NCBI GenBank assembly: GCA_963978895.1
Contig: OZ022239.1
Span: 38,956,960-39,020,959 of the forward strand
Source of the DNA: Erpobdella octoculata
Taxonomy: Eukaryota > Annelida > Clitellata > Hirudinida > Erpobdellidae
DNA length: 64,000 bases
Direction of reading: 5' to 3'
Both the position numbers and the translations under genes were made by a program. The first letter of the stretch is position 1; each line of letters starts with the position of its first letter. This document shows positions 44,381 to 54,970 of this stretch, in pieces. Below the pieces are notes generated by a model that was not told the DNA's origin, did no database searches, and saw only the letters and a program-made list of their open reading frames with translations.

Positions 44381-45310
44381 TATTAGTTTATTAGGCGCAG
44401 GAACAAAGCCTCTTGCCTTTACAACAATCCTTGACAAAAAACAAATCACATCCAACGTTACAATAGAAATAAAAAATTAAATAACAAAAACGTATGCATT
44501 CAAGATTCAGTTCAGTTTATATTCCATTCATACATAGTTGATGCCCATTCATCATCCAGTCTATTCTTGAATTCTTGCACGTTTCTTGCCAAAACAATGC
44601 TATCGGGCAAACTATTCCAGTGCTGCACCACTCTGTTGCTGAAAAAATACTTTCTAGCGTCTTGCTTGAAATTTCCTAAAGTTAATTTTCTGCTGTTTCC
44701 TCTGGTACATAACACTGGTGACTTTTTGATTAGTCGCAAACAATCTGCTTCAAGATCTTCATTGAATAGTTGAAAAACTGTAATCATGTCGGTTCTTTTT
44801 CTGCGAGACATTAATGATGGCAGACGGAGAATTTTCAATCGTTCACTGTAATTCAAGTCTTTACATACCAGAGGTATTTTTGAAGCTCTTCTTTGTACTC
44901 TTTCAATAGCCTTGATAAGTCCAATTCTATAAGGGTTCCAAACAACTGTACCATATTCTAGTTGCGATCTTACTAAGCTTTTATACAAAACGACAAAAGC
45001 TTCAGTAGAAAGATTTTTTAAATTTCTTTTTAAAATTCCTAACATTTTGTTAGCTTCTTTTATTTTTCTGTGCACATGTTCTTTAAAAGACAATTTTTCA
45101 TCCAACCATATGCCTAGATCCCTGACCACCGGATCCTGCTGTAGGATAAACGTTTCTCCTTCTTTGTTTTTTGCTGTGTATACACAATTAACAATTTGTT
45201 TGCCGAATTTTAGAACCTGGCATTTTTGAACATTGATGTTCATTCTCCAGTAATTGAACCACTTGAATACCTGGGTAATTGAATTCTGTAACGAGTTACA
45301 ATCCGACACA
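44381..45310 (-). mobile_element. CR1-like LINE, 5' truncated, inserted in hAT copy 2
   Basis: The 7-bp duplication TGGTCAT (44374-44380, 45311-45317) fits the uninterrupted sequence in copy 1 near 34125. The minus-strand 3' end is CTAATAAACTAATA. It contains one open frame. Confidence 0.82.
44512..45309 (-). CDS. Reverse transcriptase C-terminal part (LINE)
   Basis: 265 aa: QVFKWFNYWRMNINVQKCQV, then VVRDLGIWLDEKLSFKEHV, LVRSQLEYGTVVWNPYRI, IERVQRRASK and VVQHWNSLPDSIV. These are the regions after the YADD motif: primer grip, thumb and the tail of CR1-type RT. The catalytic palm is absent because the copy is 5' truncated. The first Met is where the frame meets the insertion edge, not a natural start. 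Confidence 0.88.
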   Translation of the reverse strand: MSDCNSLQNSITQVFKWFNYWRMNINVQKCQVLKFGKQIVNCVYTAKNKEGETFILQQDPVVRDLGIWLDEKLSFKEHVHRKIKEANKMLGILKRNLKNLSTEAFVVLYKSLVRSQLEYGTVVWNPYRIGLIKAIERVQRRASKIPLVCKDLNYSERLKILRLPSLMSRRKRTDMITVFQLFNEDLEADCLRLIKKSPVLCTRGNSRKLTLGNFKQDARKYFFSNRVVQHWNSLPDSIVLARNVQEFKNRLDDEWASTMYEWNIN

Positions 45311-45789
45311 TGGTCATGGACTTTGTCGTTTAAAGCTACTCTAGTCTCTAGACTCTACAGAGTAGTCATAGTCATTTAATTTGGTTCTCAAGTGGATTAT
45401 TTGTTTACTCGAACGAGTGAAATGAATGATGAATTGTTCTCGAATTTGAATGGATTGCAAATCTTGAAGCCTTGAACTTTTGTTATTATTTCATTAAATT
45501 ATTTTTCATTTGTGATTTTATTACATTTTTAATTCCAGTATGTTGTATTACAAATTTATATTGACTTAGTCATGTTAATACTGCTAACTACCCAAAAACA
45601 TTATACAACTACTTGTTTAATTTATTGTTCGCGGTTTTTCGGCTCAGCCGAATTTCAGCCGCATTTTTGTTTTGTTCAGCTGAATTTTTCGCTTTACGCA
45701 CTTTTTCGGCTCAGCCGAATATCAGCCACATTTTTTGTTCAGCCAGCCATAATTTAAAAAAAAATTTGGCTTGGGAGTCTACATGGACT

Positions 45790-46269
<480 letters not shown>

Positions 46270-46496
46270 TATTCATGTAAAATCACTGATTTTACAATCA
46301 GTTTCCCATTGATAAACGTTAAAGGATTCAGAACAACCATTATGAACATTATTATTAATAGATCAAAAGGTATAAATAGCCTTAACAAAACTTCATTTAT
46401 TATTTTCCAATAAACTGCAAAACCATTCTATTGAGCCCGGTATACGATTTGGTGATATCGTAACATTGGTGTTAGAATTGGGATACAAGACTGGTT

Positions 46497-46769
46497 TTGA
46501 AATCATTGGATGAGCTTTGGGCGAGTGAAATGAAAGACAAGCTGGAGAAACGTGGCCTGAGTGATACAGGTAAAAAGGACGAACTTATGGAACGCCTCTT
46601 AGCCGCGTTGGTGAATGAAGGCTATGGGCCTGACGACAATGAATATTTGCTCGATATTGACGAGGAAGCTGAGGTTAAGCGGAGAAAATTGAAAAACAAA
46701 TTGCTGGAAGAAGAAAGACAACAAGCGAGAGAAAACATGGCAGCACAGGGAAGACAGGAGAAGGAATGA
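46497..46769 (+). CDS. SAP-like N-terminal Gag protein of the non-autonomous LTR element
   Basis: 90 aa: LDELWASEMKDKLEKRGLSD, then TGKKDELMERLLAALVNEGY and an acidic DDNEYLLDIDEEAE, then a basic E/K/R coiled coil. The pattern L..L...L..RGL...GKK.EL..RL is that of a SAP DNA-binding helix pair. It parallels the start of the family A gag (MVHHKLLEEL...). It ends in TGA overlapping the next ATG as ATGA. Confidence 0.65.
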   Translation: MKSLDELWASEMKDKLEKRGLSDTGKKDELMERLLAALVNEGYGPDDNEYLLDIDEEAEVKRRKLKNKLLEEERQQARENMAAQGRQEKE

Positions 46770-47506
46770 TTCTTGGCCACGAAAACAAAGTAGCAGCAGC
46801 CGGTACAATTGTTGAGAGTTTGGTCGCAGGGTTGGGGGAGGCAGTGGTGGACACGGTTCTGGACCAGCGGGTTGCTGGTGATGTGGGTTGCTGCGGCGAA
46901 ACCCAATTTGAACTGGAGTCCACCAGCTGTGTCTCAGAGCATTTGACAGATGACGGCCGTACAGACTGCACAGGTCAGGTTGGTCATGATGATGAGCCTG
47001 TCAAAGACGGCCATGATAAGGAACCTTGCAAAGATGTTCAAGATAAACCATGCAAAGATGGTGATGACGAGCCTGGCAAAGATGGTGACAGTGATACAGT
47101 CGGTTTGGACGTCGAAAACAAAACTAAAGAAGATGAGAAGAATGTTGAAAACGAAATGCAAAACGATGAAGATGAAAGTGACGATGATGATTATAATAAT
47201 GGCAATAACAGCGACAGCATTTACCCATACAGCGACGGTTCTGAAACGGAAGCCTCCATAACAGACGACGGCACCGAATATTCAGGGTCAGATTTTAGTG
47301 ACGAATCTGACTCGGATGAAGCAACCGAGGATTTAAAAACGGACAAAATTCCAATACAGAAATACGTCAGAGCTAACTTGACAAAAAAAGAAGACACTGA
47401 TTTGAGAGACGATGGCGATGATTTGAAGAAAGATCCGCTGGACGATACGAAAGTTGACACCGAAGAAAGAGCCGAGTTGGAATGTGAAAAAAAAGTTCGA
47501 TTGTAG
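46766..47506 (+). CDS. Acidic repeat-containing protein, first part
   Basis: 246 aa overlapping the SAP ORF stop by ATGA. After a hydrophobic stretch (VESLVAGLGEAVVDTVLDQR) come CKDVQDKPCKDGDDEPGKDG repeats and a long D/E/S-rich region (NEMQNDEDESDDDDYNNGNN). No enzymatic motif. The frame leaves at an A8 run (47487-47494). Confidence 0.6.
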   Translation: MILGHENKVAAAGTIVESLVAGLGEAVVDTVLDQRVAGDVGCCGETQFELESTSCVSEHLTDDGRTDCTGQVGHDDEPVKDGHDKEPCKDVQDKPCKDGDDEPGKDGDSDTVGLDVENKTKEDEKNVENEMQNDEDESDDDDYNNGNNSDSIYPYSDGSETEASITDDGTEYSGSDFSDESDSDEATEDLKTDKIPIQKYVRANLTKKEDTDLRDDGDDLKKDPLDDTKVDTEERAELECEKKVRL

Positions 47507-48038
47507 CTTGGAAGAAAACAAAGATGACGGCGATGAACTTCTCCAAAACAACAATAGCAATGCAGCCACCAAAAACTCTGAAAAAGATGAGCCAAGAACA
47601 GAGAACGGTACCGAAAGTTCTAAATCATATGAATCCAAAGAGGATTCTAGATCAGATAGACTAAGAGTCATTTTAAAATTAAATAACAGTTTGATGAAGG
47701 GATTTAATGGATTCATGGAACGTGTTTTCAAAAAACCTTTTGAAGTGTTTCTTGAGAAAGATCTAAAAGATGCGAAGGAAGAAGAAAAAGCAGACAGTTC
47801 CGATAAACCGTGCAAAGATGTTCAGGACGAGGCATGCAAAAAAGGCTGTGATGAACCGTGCAGAAATGGCGACGATGAGCCAAAGAAAGACTCTGTTGAT
47901 GAGCCAAAGAAAGACTGGAAGGAACTGCGTCAAACGGTCAAGAGATTTGACCATGTTGTTTGCGAATTGCGGTCAAAGCCACGAGTAAAGATCAAGGTAT
48001 TTTGGTGTTCGTGGCCGAGTCGCATTTTACAAAAGTGA
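47454..48038 (+). CDS. Acidic repeat-containing protein, second part
   Basis: 194 aa in another frame from the A8 run onward: KKKFDCSLEENKDDG and later a second set of repeats (CKDVQDEACKKGCDEPCRNG, DDEPKKDS). Because the DEP/CKDVQD repeats occur on both sides, the two parts were probably one protein of about 420 aa. A one-base slip in the A8 run separates them; programmed slippage cannot be excluded. Confidence 0.5.
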   Translation: MTPKKEPSWNVKKKFDCSLEENKDDGDELLQNNNSNAATKNSEKDEPRTENGTESSKSYESKEDSRSDRLRVILKLNNSLMKGFNGFMERVFKKPFEVFLEKDLKDAKEEEKADSSDKPCKDVQDEACKKGCDEPCRNGDDEPKKDSVDEPKKDWKELRQTVKRFDHVVCELRSKPRVKIKVFWCSWPSRILQK

Positions 48039-48252
48039 CTATGCTGTTCGGGACGAACAGAAGTAAGAAGGGGGTAATCATGTAAAATCACTGATTTTAC
48101 GATCAGTTTCCCATTGATAAACGTTAAAGGATTCAGAACCAGCATTATGGACATTATTATTAATAGATCAAAATGTATAAAATTTATACATTTAATATTT
48201 AATAGCCTTAACAAAGCTTCATTTATTATGTTCCAATAAACTGCAAAACCAT

Positions 48253-48411
48253 TCTATATACATATATTATTGTAGCCTTCGTCACTCACTCACTCACTGA
48301 TTCTGTAACGTCATTAGTCGTATATGTAAACAATAAACAAAATCGCTCCGGAAAAAGTAATTTAAAATAAAAAAGAATAGGAACGAAAGTTAAGATACGA
48401 GTGACTGCGAC
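48253..48411 (+). mobile_element. Helitron-like 5' end with (CACT)n, cutting the LTR
   Basis: TCTATATACATATATT, then GTCACTCACTCACTCACTGA and TTCTGTAACG. This matches the minus-strand 5' end at 24486 including the CACT repeat. The LTR of the previous element is interrupted exactly here. The 3' end is not identified. Confidence 0.5.
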
Positions 48412-50006
48412 TTACTTCTTCTCAGATTCAGTACCAGCTTGTGTTGTCTCCCGGATGAGCTGCTCCAATGCTGCAAGTCTTTTTTCGTCTGTGTTGTTTC
48501 TATGATCAAGAACTATTTTTTGTCTATCAGACTCATCAGCTCTTTTTACTGATTTGGGTTCTATCTGTTGGCACAATTCAGCTTGATACACAACAAAGTC
48601 ATCATTGAAAATACGTTTGTTTGGTATACGATTCAGCTTTGTTCTAGAATTTTCCTCAGGTAACTCAGTTTCCTTATCAAATTCTACCAGTGGGTCAATT
48701 GCATGCTGAACATTCCCCACTTCATCAGCACTTCCTGTTAAAAAATGCTGTAGAATTTCCGTGACATCAGACTTGTTCCTCAGTTTAACAGTACTTCTTG
48801 TTGAAAAATGTTGAAGTATTTCACTGACATCAGACTTTTTCCCCTTCTGCATCAAGAATTTTTTGCTTTTCCTCAAAGATAGACTCATGATCACCAAGCT
48901 GTTGATTTTCTAAAAAACATTCTTCAAAAAATACAACATCTCTTGATACAGATAACTTTCTTAAATTAACAGGATCAATTAGTTTATAACCTTTTGTATT
49001 TTCACAATATCCAACAAAGATTAGTTCTTTTGCTTTAGCATCAATCTTCTTTCTGTGCTGATCTGGGACTTTGATGAAAGCCTTGCAACCAAAAATCCTT
49101 TGATAGCTTAGATTCGGTTTTTTCCCTGTCCATGCTTCATAAGGAGTGACATCCAAAATTCTATTCGGTAATCGGTTTTTCAAATAAACCTCTGTACCAA
49201 CAGCTTCAGCACAAAGAGTTTTGCTCACTCCAGAATCCAGCACCATGCTTCTAGCACATTTGACGATAGTTCTCTTCATTCTTTCCGCCACTCCGTTTTG
49301 TTGCGGTGAATACGGAACTGTTGTCTAATAGCATATTTCTTTAGAAAATTAAAAAAACGACTGTTGACAAACTCTCCGCCATTGTCTGTTCTTTTGGCCA
49401 TTATTTTTCTACCACTTTGATTTTCAACCAATGCTTTAAATTCACTAAATTTGTCAAATTCCTGAGATTTCGTCTGAAAAAATAAACCCAGCAGTGTCTT
49501 GTTGAATCATCTATGAATGCTAGAAAATACCTTGCACCACCAGCTGATGAGATGTCCATAGGTCCACAAACATCGGAGTGAACCAGATCCAGAGGCTTGG
49601 AGAGTCGTTTTCCTTCTAACGCCTTAAATGGTTTCCTCGCTTCTTTTCCCTTGACACATTCCTCACACTTAATGTATTGCTGATTCTTGAAATTAATTCC
49701 AACTGCCAACTTATTCTTTAGCAACATCATAGAGAAGTAATTTAGATGTCCCAATCTTCTATGCCACATGTTGTGAGAAGACTGCGACATGACAAAAAAC
49801 GACTGATGAGATTTCATTGTATCCAGTTTATACATTCCTTTAACAAGAGTCGCTGTTGCTAGAATATCAGTTTTGAAGACATCAATGATCTTTTTGACGA
49901 TTCGGCATCCATTTTCATCAAACACAACTGATCTTTCACGTTGAGCAAATAGATTGACAGCAAGAAGATTCAGTTTTAGATTTGGTACATGGACAGCATC
50001 TTCCAT
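48412..50006 (-). pseudogene. Ty1/copia pol fragment: GAG-pre-integrase, integrase and linker
   Basis: Three minus-strand frames in order. 49401-50006: pre-integrase zinc finger HRRLGHLN and C..C in IKCEECVKGKEAR, first DDE residue in HSDVCGPM. The gap 49292-49400 still encodes DNGGEF out of frame. 48830-49291: ERMKRTIVKCARSML-type stretch with the third acidic residue and the GKKPNLSYQRIFGCKAFIKV region. 48412-48897: linker before RT, ending in a stop. Protease, RT and RNase H are missing. Two frameshifts make it inactive. Confidence 0.85.
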
Positions 50007-50011
50007 TTCAA

Positions 50012-50102
50012 CGAAAAACGTTGCGGGCGCATAAAGACAACAACATCAAAACTTTAGTAAAACAAGTAGTTATAAAAAATAATGCGCCCGCAAACGTTTT
50101 TC
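50012..50102. repeat. Short fold-back with ~25-bp arms
   Basis: CGTTGCGGGCGCAT (about 50024-50037) and ATGCGCCCGCAAACG (about 50082-50096) are inverted repeats extending outward over AACGAAAAACG and CGTTTTTCATT. A third GGGCGCAAGGAAAACG occurs at 50144. It sits exactly where the copia fragment ends. Confidence 0.6.
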
Positions 50103-50438
50103 ATTGTTTATGAATTATAGGAATATTATTTTATACATTTTAGGGCGCAAGGAAAACGTTTTTAAAAATGTATTTTTATGATGTAAAAATTATTAGTTAA
50201 ATTTTTTTAAATTTTTTATAAATCTAAATATTTTTTATATTTTTTTATTATTTTTTATTCTTTAGTGTTTACATTTTTTTTAAATTAAAAAACGGAATAA
50301 TTCATAGATATATATCTATGGGATTAATTTATTTAATGTCCCTCATCCCTTACTAACCGAGCTCGAAGCTGCTTAACTTCGTTGATCGGACAACATTGCA
50401 AGTTAACATAAGCGTTGTAAAATAGTTCCATATGTAGG
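50103..50438. other. Unassigned AT-rich spacer
   Basis: No gene or repeat beyond short TATATC phrases. Confidence 0.35.
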
Positions 50439-50604
50439 AATTTATCCAGGCAAGTTACGAGACCAAATTAAATTTCAATTATTGAAACAATACTGCAGAA
50501 TAATAGAGAACAGTCCGCAGCTACACTTAAAACATCAACATGCATGAAGCGCACAACGGAGTTTCATTAACGCGTTACGTCCACTTATCTTTATACAAGG
50601 ACTT
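50439..50604 (+). repeat. Dispersed repeat, copy 2
   Basis: Nearly identical to 43919-44084, without the hAT insertion at its right end. Confidence 0.8.
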
Positions 50605-51879
50605 CTATATACTATTTAGCACCTGGGCATGAAATTGAAATGTGTGCCTGTATATTGTACAACCAGAAGCTATACGCGTTAAACTTGTAAGCATGACACA
50701 TGAGACTGGTTCTTTCAGTTTCTCCATTATAACGTTTAATCATGTATAATTTTGGCTAAGAAAAACAGAAAACAGACGTTTTAAAGCTTTTATTTTAAAA
50801 ATCATTATATGTAAATAAAATATAAACTATTTAGCCGTGCTGTAATTTTTTCAACTTTCGTTTTTACAAACTTTTATTTAGATTACAATTTCTGTGTGTG
50901 CGTGTGTGTGTGTCTGTGTGTGTGGCTTTCTCTGTACGCAAATCTTGCAAGTAAAATTTAACCAGCTTTTTGACTAGCTAGAAAGCTGAAACTTTCAGCA
51001 AAGGTTTATATTGGATGACAAAAAAAAATTAATTTGAACATCTTTTGTATTTCTAAATCGAGTGTATTTGAAATTAAAGTTTGTGTTAAAACACTCGTTT
51101 TTTTCCTTTACTTGTTTTAATTGAGAAATTTACATTTTGTTATATGTAAGTATTTTAATTAAATTAGTGGCTACATTATATAAAAAAAACATGAGCAACT
51201 AGATGCTTTAGATCATGTCCTGTTGTACATAAAGTCTGCAGATTTATTACTTTCTTCCTTTTCAACGTATCTGTCCATTAATTCAATAATGAGATATTGC
51301 TGATTTTCTGCTACTAAGAATATTTTTATATTTGCACTTTTTCAGTTCTTATGTTTTCCACCAAATAACAGGAAGTCGAAAATTATTTGTTGTAGGTTTT
51401 TCAACCCGAATTTAAACTTTCTTCGTCAGGCTGAAAGACATATTGAAATTTTCTAGCAATTTCGTCAGCTTTTTTTGAAAATGAATGCTACTGATTAGGG
51501 TGCAAAAAATATCTTTCACCTCATAAAAATTTAAATCAGCATTGGCTAGTTTGTGATGTTTTCTAGAGCAAAAGCTAACGTTGTTCTATAGCAAAAATAA
51601 AATAAAAACTATTTAAACAATGCCAACTTTGATTCTGACTATAGTGAAAAAATTAATGATGACCAATTTCTGAATTGGTTAGATGTAGTTGAGGAAACAA
51701 TTGCTTCTAAATTGCTAAAGGAGATGTTAAAGAAAAGTTGTGTTTTATCCTGGACATTAAAACTGTATAAATTGTCTTGTAACAATCGCTAAAACATGTT
51801 TAGAGCTGAAAGTTTTATTACTGGTCTGCTTGGATCTAGAATTTTTATACTTAGAAGAAAACTTACAAAAAATAAACTG
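50605..51879. other. Unassigned region with one dispersed repeat
   Basis: 50870-50970 is the repeat also found at 25755-25855, here with a (TG)n stretch. No coding frame is supported in the remainder. Confidence 0.4.
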
Positions 51880-52210
51880 GTAAGAATTCTTTTTCGTAAT
51901 TCCTGGTTGACCCTGATGTAGCATCCTCAATATACGCTGTTGCAGTTTTTTTAGAATTACTGCTCTTACACCCATAAATAGAATGCCATCATGTAAAGTC
52001 AAATCAGTTGCTTTACTTTGAAATGCATTCCAGTTTGATCCAGGTTTAACTTTTGGCCAAAATCCCTTTTTAATGATTTCACTTAACTCTCTGAGTTCAG
52101 AGTCTTCTTCTGTCATAATTTGAATATCTTTCTTACTAACAGGTAATTGTCTCATCGTATCCTCTTGTATCATTGTTATGTCTTCGTTTACACCTGCTAT
52201 TATCAAATCC

Positions 52211-52560
52211 TCATTTCCTGTTGTTTTTTTTGGAATCAATGAGTCTTGATAAGACATCAGCTTGACCAAAATTTGCTGTTCGTCGATATTCAATCTCAAA
52301 ATCATAAGCTAAGAGTATCAGTTCCCATCTCTGCAGTCTGTTTGCAGCGTGTGCAGATATTCCTTTCTGTGAACCAAATACTGACAAGAGAGGCTTGTGA
52401 TCGGTCAATAGCGTAAACCGCCTTCCATAAACAAATCTATGGAATTTTTTACTGCCAAAACTAGGGCTAAAGCTTCTTTTTCTATTTGGCCGTAATTCTT
52501 TTCTGCTTGGGTCAGCGCACGGCCTGCATGAACGACTGCTTTTTCTGTTCCACTAAGAAA
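52211..52560 (-). pseudogene. RNase H end of gypsy B truncated copy
   Basis: The frame 52211-52408 begins at the conserved TDHKPLLSVFGSQ and continues NRLQRWELILLAYDF, QADVLSRLI. A stop at about 52560 separates it from the RT frame; the [19 protein letters not shown] segment lies between. 51757-52305 continues to the integrase finger. Confidence 0.8.
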
Positions 52561-53523
52561 TCAGTGTGAAATCACTGCTCCAATTCCGTATTCACATGCA
52601 TCAGCAGCTATTACGATGTCTCTTTTGGGATCATAATGCGTCAGCAATAAATTTGATTGTAACACCTTTTTAAGACTTGTGAAAGATTCCTGGTGTACTT
52701 GTACTCTTAACCATTCAAACTTCTCATTTTTTTCCAAGTCATCTAGTGGGCCTCTCATTTGTCTCATCTTTGGTACAAAAACAGAATAGTAACTAACCAT
52801 ACCCAAAAACGATTTTAACTGTTTTCTGTCTTTTGGTGGGGGCATTTCTACAATTGCTGTTATTTTTTCTGGGTCTGGTTTTCGGCCTTCTTTGCTGATA
52901 ATATGACCTAGAAATTTAATCTCTTTCTTGGCAAAAGAGCACTTGTCCATCTTGACTCTAAATCCAAAATCTGAAATCCGTTTGAATAGTTCAAAAACAT
53001 TCATATTGTGTTCTTCCAATGTTGTGCCGTTCACAATTACATCGTCCAGGTAAGCCGCACAACCTTTTAACACTGAAGTTAAATTATCCAATGTTTCCTG
53101 GAAAATACCTGGTGCACTTTTTACTCCAAAGGGAAGTCTCTGGTACTGATATAGACCTTTAGGAGTGTTGATCGTAACGAGATCTTTTGACGATTCGTCC
53201 ATTTCCAACTGTAGATATGCATCAGCAAAATCTACTTGAGTAAACCAAGCTCCTTGGTTTAATTTTGAAAAAATTTCATCCGGTGTTGGAAGTGGATGTT
53301 GGTGCATCTCAAGCGCGTCGTTAAGGCCTGTTTTAAAATCAGCACAGATGCTCACCGTTCCGCTTTTCTTTGGAACAACCACAATCGGTGCCACCCAGTG
53401 ACTGTATTCAACTCTTTCAAGAACTCCTTCATTGACTAGTCTTTCAAGTTCTCTAATGGTTATTTCTTCGTAAGCAAAAGGTATTGTTGTTGCCTTATCT
53501 AGCCTTGGTGAATCAATCTTCAC
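52561..53523 (-). pseudogene. Reverse transcriptase of gypsy B truncated copy
   Basis: 320 aa: APIVVVPKKSGTVSICADFK, WFTQVDFADAYLQLEMDESS (first Asp), LPFGVKSAPGIFQ, AYLDDVIVNG (YLDD), KFLGHIISKEGRKPDPEK, PPPKDRKQLKSFLGMVSYY, and RNase H start DACEYGIGAVISH. All RT motifs are present. It is the best family B RT in the window, since the full-length copy at 59907 has lost this part. Confidence 0.88.
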
Positions 53524-53609
53524 CCAAGTTTTGTACTGATGATTGTGACATCGGCTCCGGAGTCCAGTTGCATCCTAATTTCGACATTACTAAATTTCAC
53601 CGTGGTGTA

Positions 53610-54480
53610 TCATCTATTGGCTGCTATAACGGTTCGCTTGCTGGGAATTGTTTTGACTTGCCGTATTTCGTGTCGTCTATACGACAGACTTGGACTCCTC
53701 CTTAAGTTTGGACTTTTCTTTCTACTGAAAAGTCTTTTGGGACTTTTATCATCAGTTCTGCAGTTGGCAGTAAAATGTCCCAGTTTTCCACAGCGAAAAC
53801 AAACATTTTTGTTTACGGGTGAACCCCGGATTTCTTGGCTGGAAGATTTTTTAGGTGATCTTTCTGAATAGTGATTAATCTTACTAACTAATGTTTCTGA
53901 AATCATCATTTGTTCTGTATGTAACAGTTTTATCCTTTCACATTCTTCAATAAGCTCTTCCAGTGAGCACTCTTGTTCTACCCTGAGCAGTAATTTGTGC
54001 TTAATGTTTAAATATTTTGTATCCTTCAATCCCCATATAAAATGTAAGCTCATACTGGTTTCTTTTTGTGAAATTTTCCCATTGTGCTTCGTTGCACAAC
54101 CTGTTCACCCTTGTGCCGAATGCCCTGAAAGTCTCTGAGTCCCTTATTTGGACGTTTTCAAAATCAAACCGTCTTTGATGAATGCTTTTTTTATTACCAA
54201 ACAGTTTTTCTAGCCAACCTTTTGTCTCCTCATAGCTTAAACTCTCGAATGTTTTCGGCAATATACTACCTTTAAGTAGCGTGTATTCGTCTTGTTGAAG
54301 CTTCCCGGTCAGAGTTGTTCTTTTTCTGAATCGCTCATTGATTCGCCTCCGACTGACTGAACAGCTTCTTCAAATCTCCCAATCCAATCAGTGAAAGTAA
54401 GGCCTTGATCTGGATCGTAAACGAATTGCTCAATTCGTTAGTAGAGGTCTGGTCTTACTTCGACGGATCAATTGCCCTGC
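53610..54480 (-). pseudogene. Gag of gypsy B truncated copy
   Basis: Two frames (54001-54261 and 53610-54053) cover the capsid and a canonical CCHC zinc knuckle CFRCGKLGHFTANC followed by a basic segment. Frame breaks lie near 54040 and 54300. Confidence 0.8.
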
Positions 54481-54490
54481 ATCATTGAAA

Positions 54491-54700
54491 TTAACTGAAG
54501 AAATTTTTTTTTTCAGTTTCTTTTTTCAATTCTCTTTTCTTCTTTTTCTCGAGCCTCTTTTTCAAGTTTTTCTTGTTTTTCTTAAGCTTCCCTTTCAAGT
54601 TTCTTTTCTTTTTCTCGAGCCTCTTTTTCAAGTTTTTCTTGTTTTTCTTGAGCTTCCCTTTCCAGTTTCTCTTCTTTTTCTCAAGCTTTTTTATCAATTA
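54491..54700 (-). pseudogene. Coiled-coil N-terminus of gag, tandemly duplicated
   Basis: In the proper frame the minus strand codes EKEEKLEREAQEKQEKLE heptads, with a unit of about 63 bp present two to three times and two stops. The alternative frame K/L/N-rich polypeptide is an artefact. An E/R-rich coiled coil also starts the gag at 63647. Confidence 0.55.
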
Positions 54701-54905
54701 GAAACTTAAGCAATTGTACTATGTTTGAATCTTGGTCCTTGACATCCTGGTCGCCAATTGTTATATCTTTATTATTCTAATTAAATGATAATAATTATAA
54801 TTTAACTATTGTGGTTGCTAACCACTTATTAGATCTTTTGATAATTATTAATGAAATTATATCTGCTTGTTTTTATGAAATAACTAAATAGGAAATAGAA
54901 TAAAA

Positions 54906-54907
<2 letters not shown>

Positions 54908-54964
<57 letters not shown>
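54908..54964. repeat. (TA)n microsatellite
   Basis: Pure TA run at the outer edge of the gypsy B LTR. Confidence 0.95.

Positions 54965-54970
<6 letters not shown>

Larger units (their letters stand above)
44085..45781. mobile_element. hAT-type element, copy 2, split by a LINE
   Basis: 8-bp duplications CATGGACT at 44077-44084 and 45782-45789. Ends TACACTCCTAAGCC and GGCTTGGGAGTCTA. It is the inverted equivalent of 33648-35541 but lacks the nested hAT and instead carries a LINE (44381-45310). About 760 bp without the LINE. Confidence 0.86.
46276..48257 (+). mobile_element. Non-autonomous LTR retrotransposon with SAP-like and acidic ORFs
   Basis: 5' LTR 46276-46465 (TG...CA, about 190 bp), primer-site-like TTGGTGTTAGAATTGGGA (46466-46483), polypurine tract AAGAAGGGGGTAA (48066-48078), and a partial 3' LTR 48081-48257 that is cut by another insertion and has a 20-base length difference. 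CTGTTCGGGACGAACAG before the polypurine tract is shared with gypsy family A (near 4517-4533), and both begin gag with a SAP-like domain. It has no protease, RT or integrase, so I infer mobilisation by family A enzymes. Confidence 0.75.
51880..54910 (-). mobile_element. Ty3/gypsy family B, truncated copy with 5' LTR
   Basis: Minus strand: LTR candidate from 54759 outward to the TA run (about 150 bp), primer-site-like TTGGCGACCAGGATG (54758-54744), gag, then pol as far as the integrase finger (GQPGITK) where it breaks off near 51890. No second LTR. Frameshifts in gag and between RT and RNase H. Confidence 0.82.

Noticed and set aside
46599..47954. Minus-strand S/F-rich frames opposite the acidic ORFs
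   Set aside because: Antisense of GA-rich coding DNA, which always yields Ser/Phe/Leu-rich frames.
54485..54709. FLFLEPLFQVFLVFLKL membrane-like protein
   Set aside because: Antisense of the E/K coiled-coil repeat of a gag gene.
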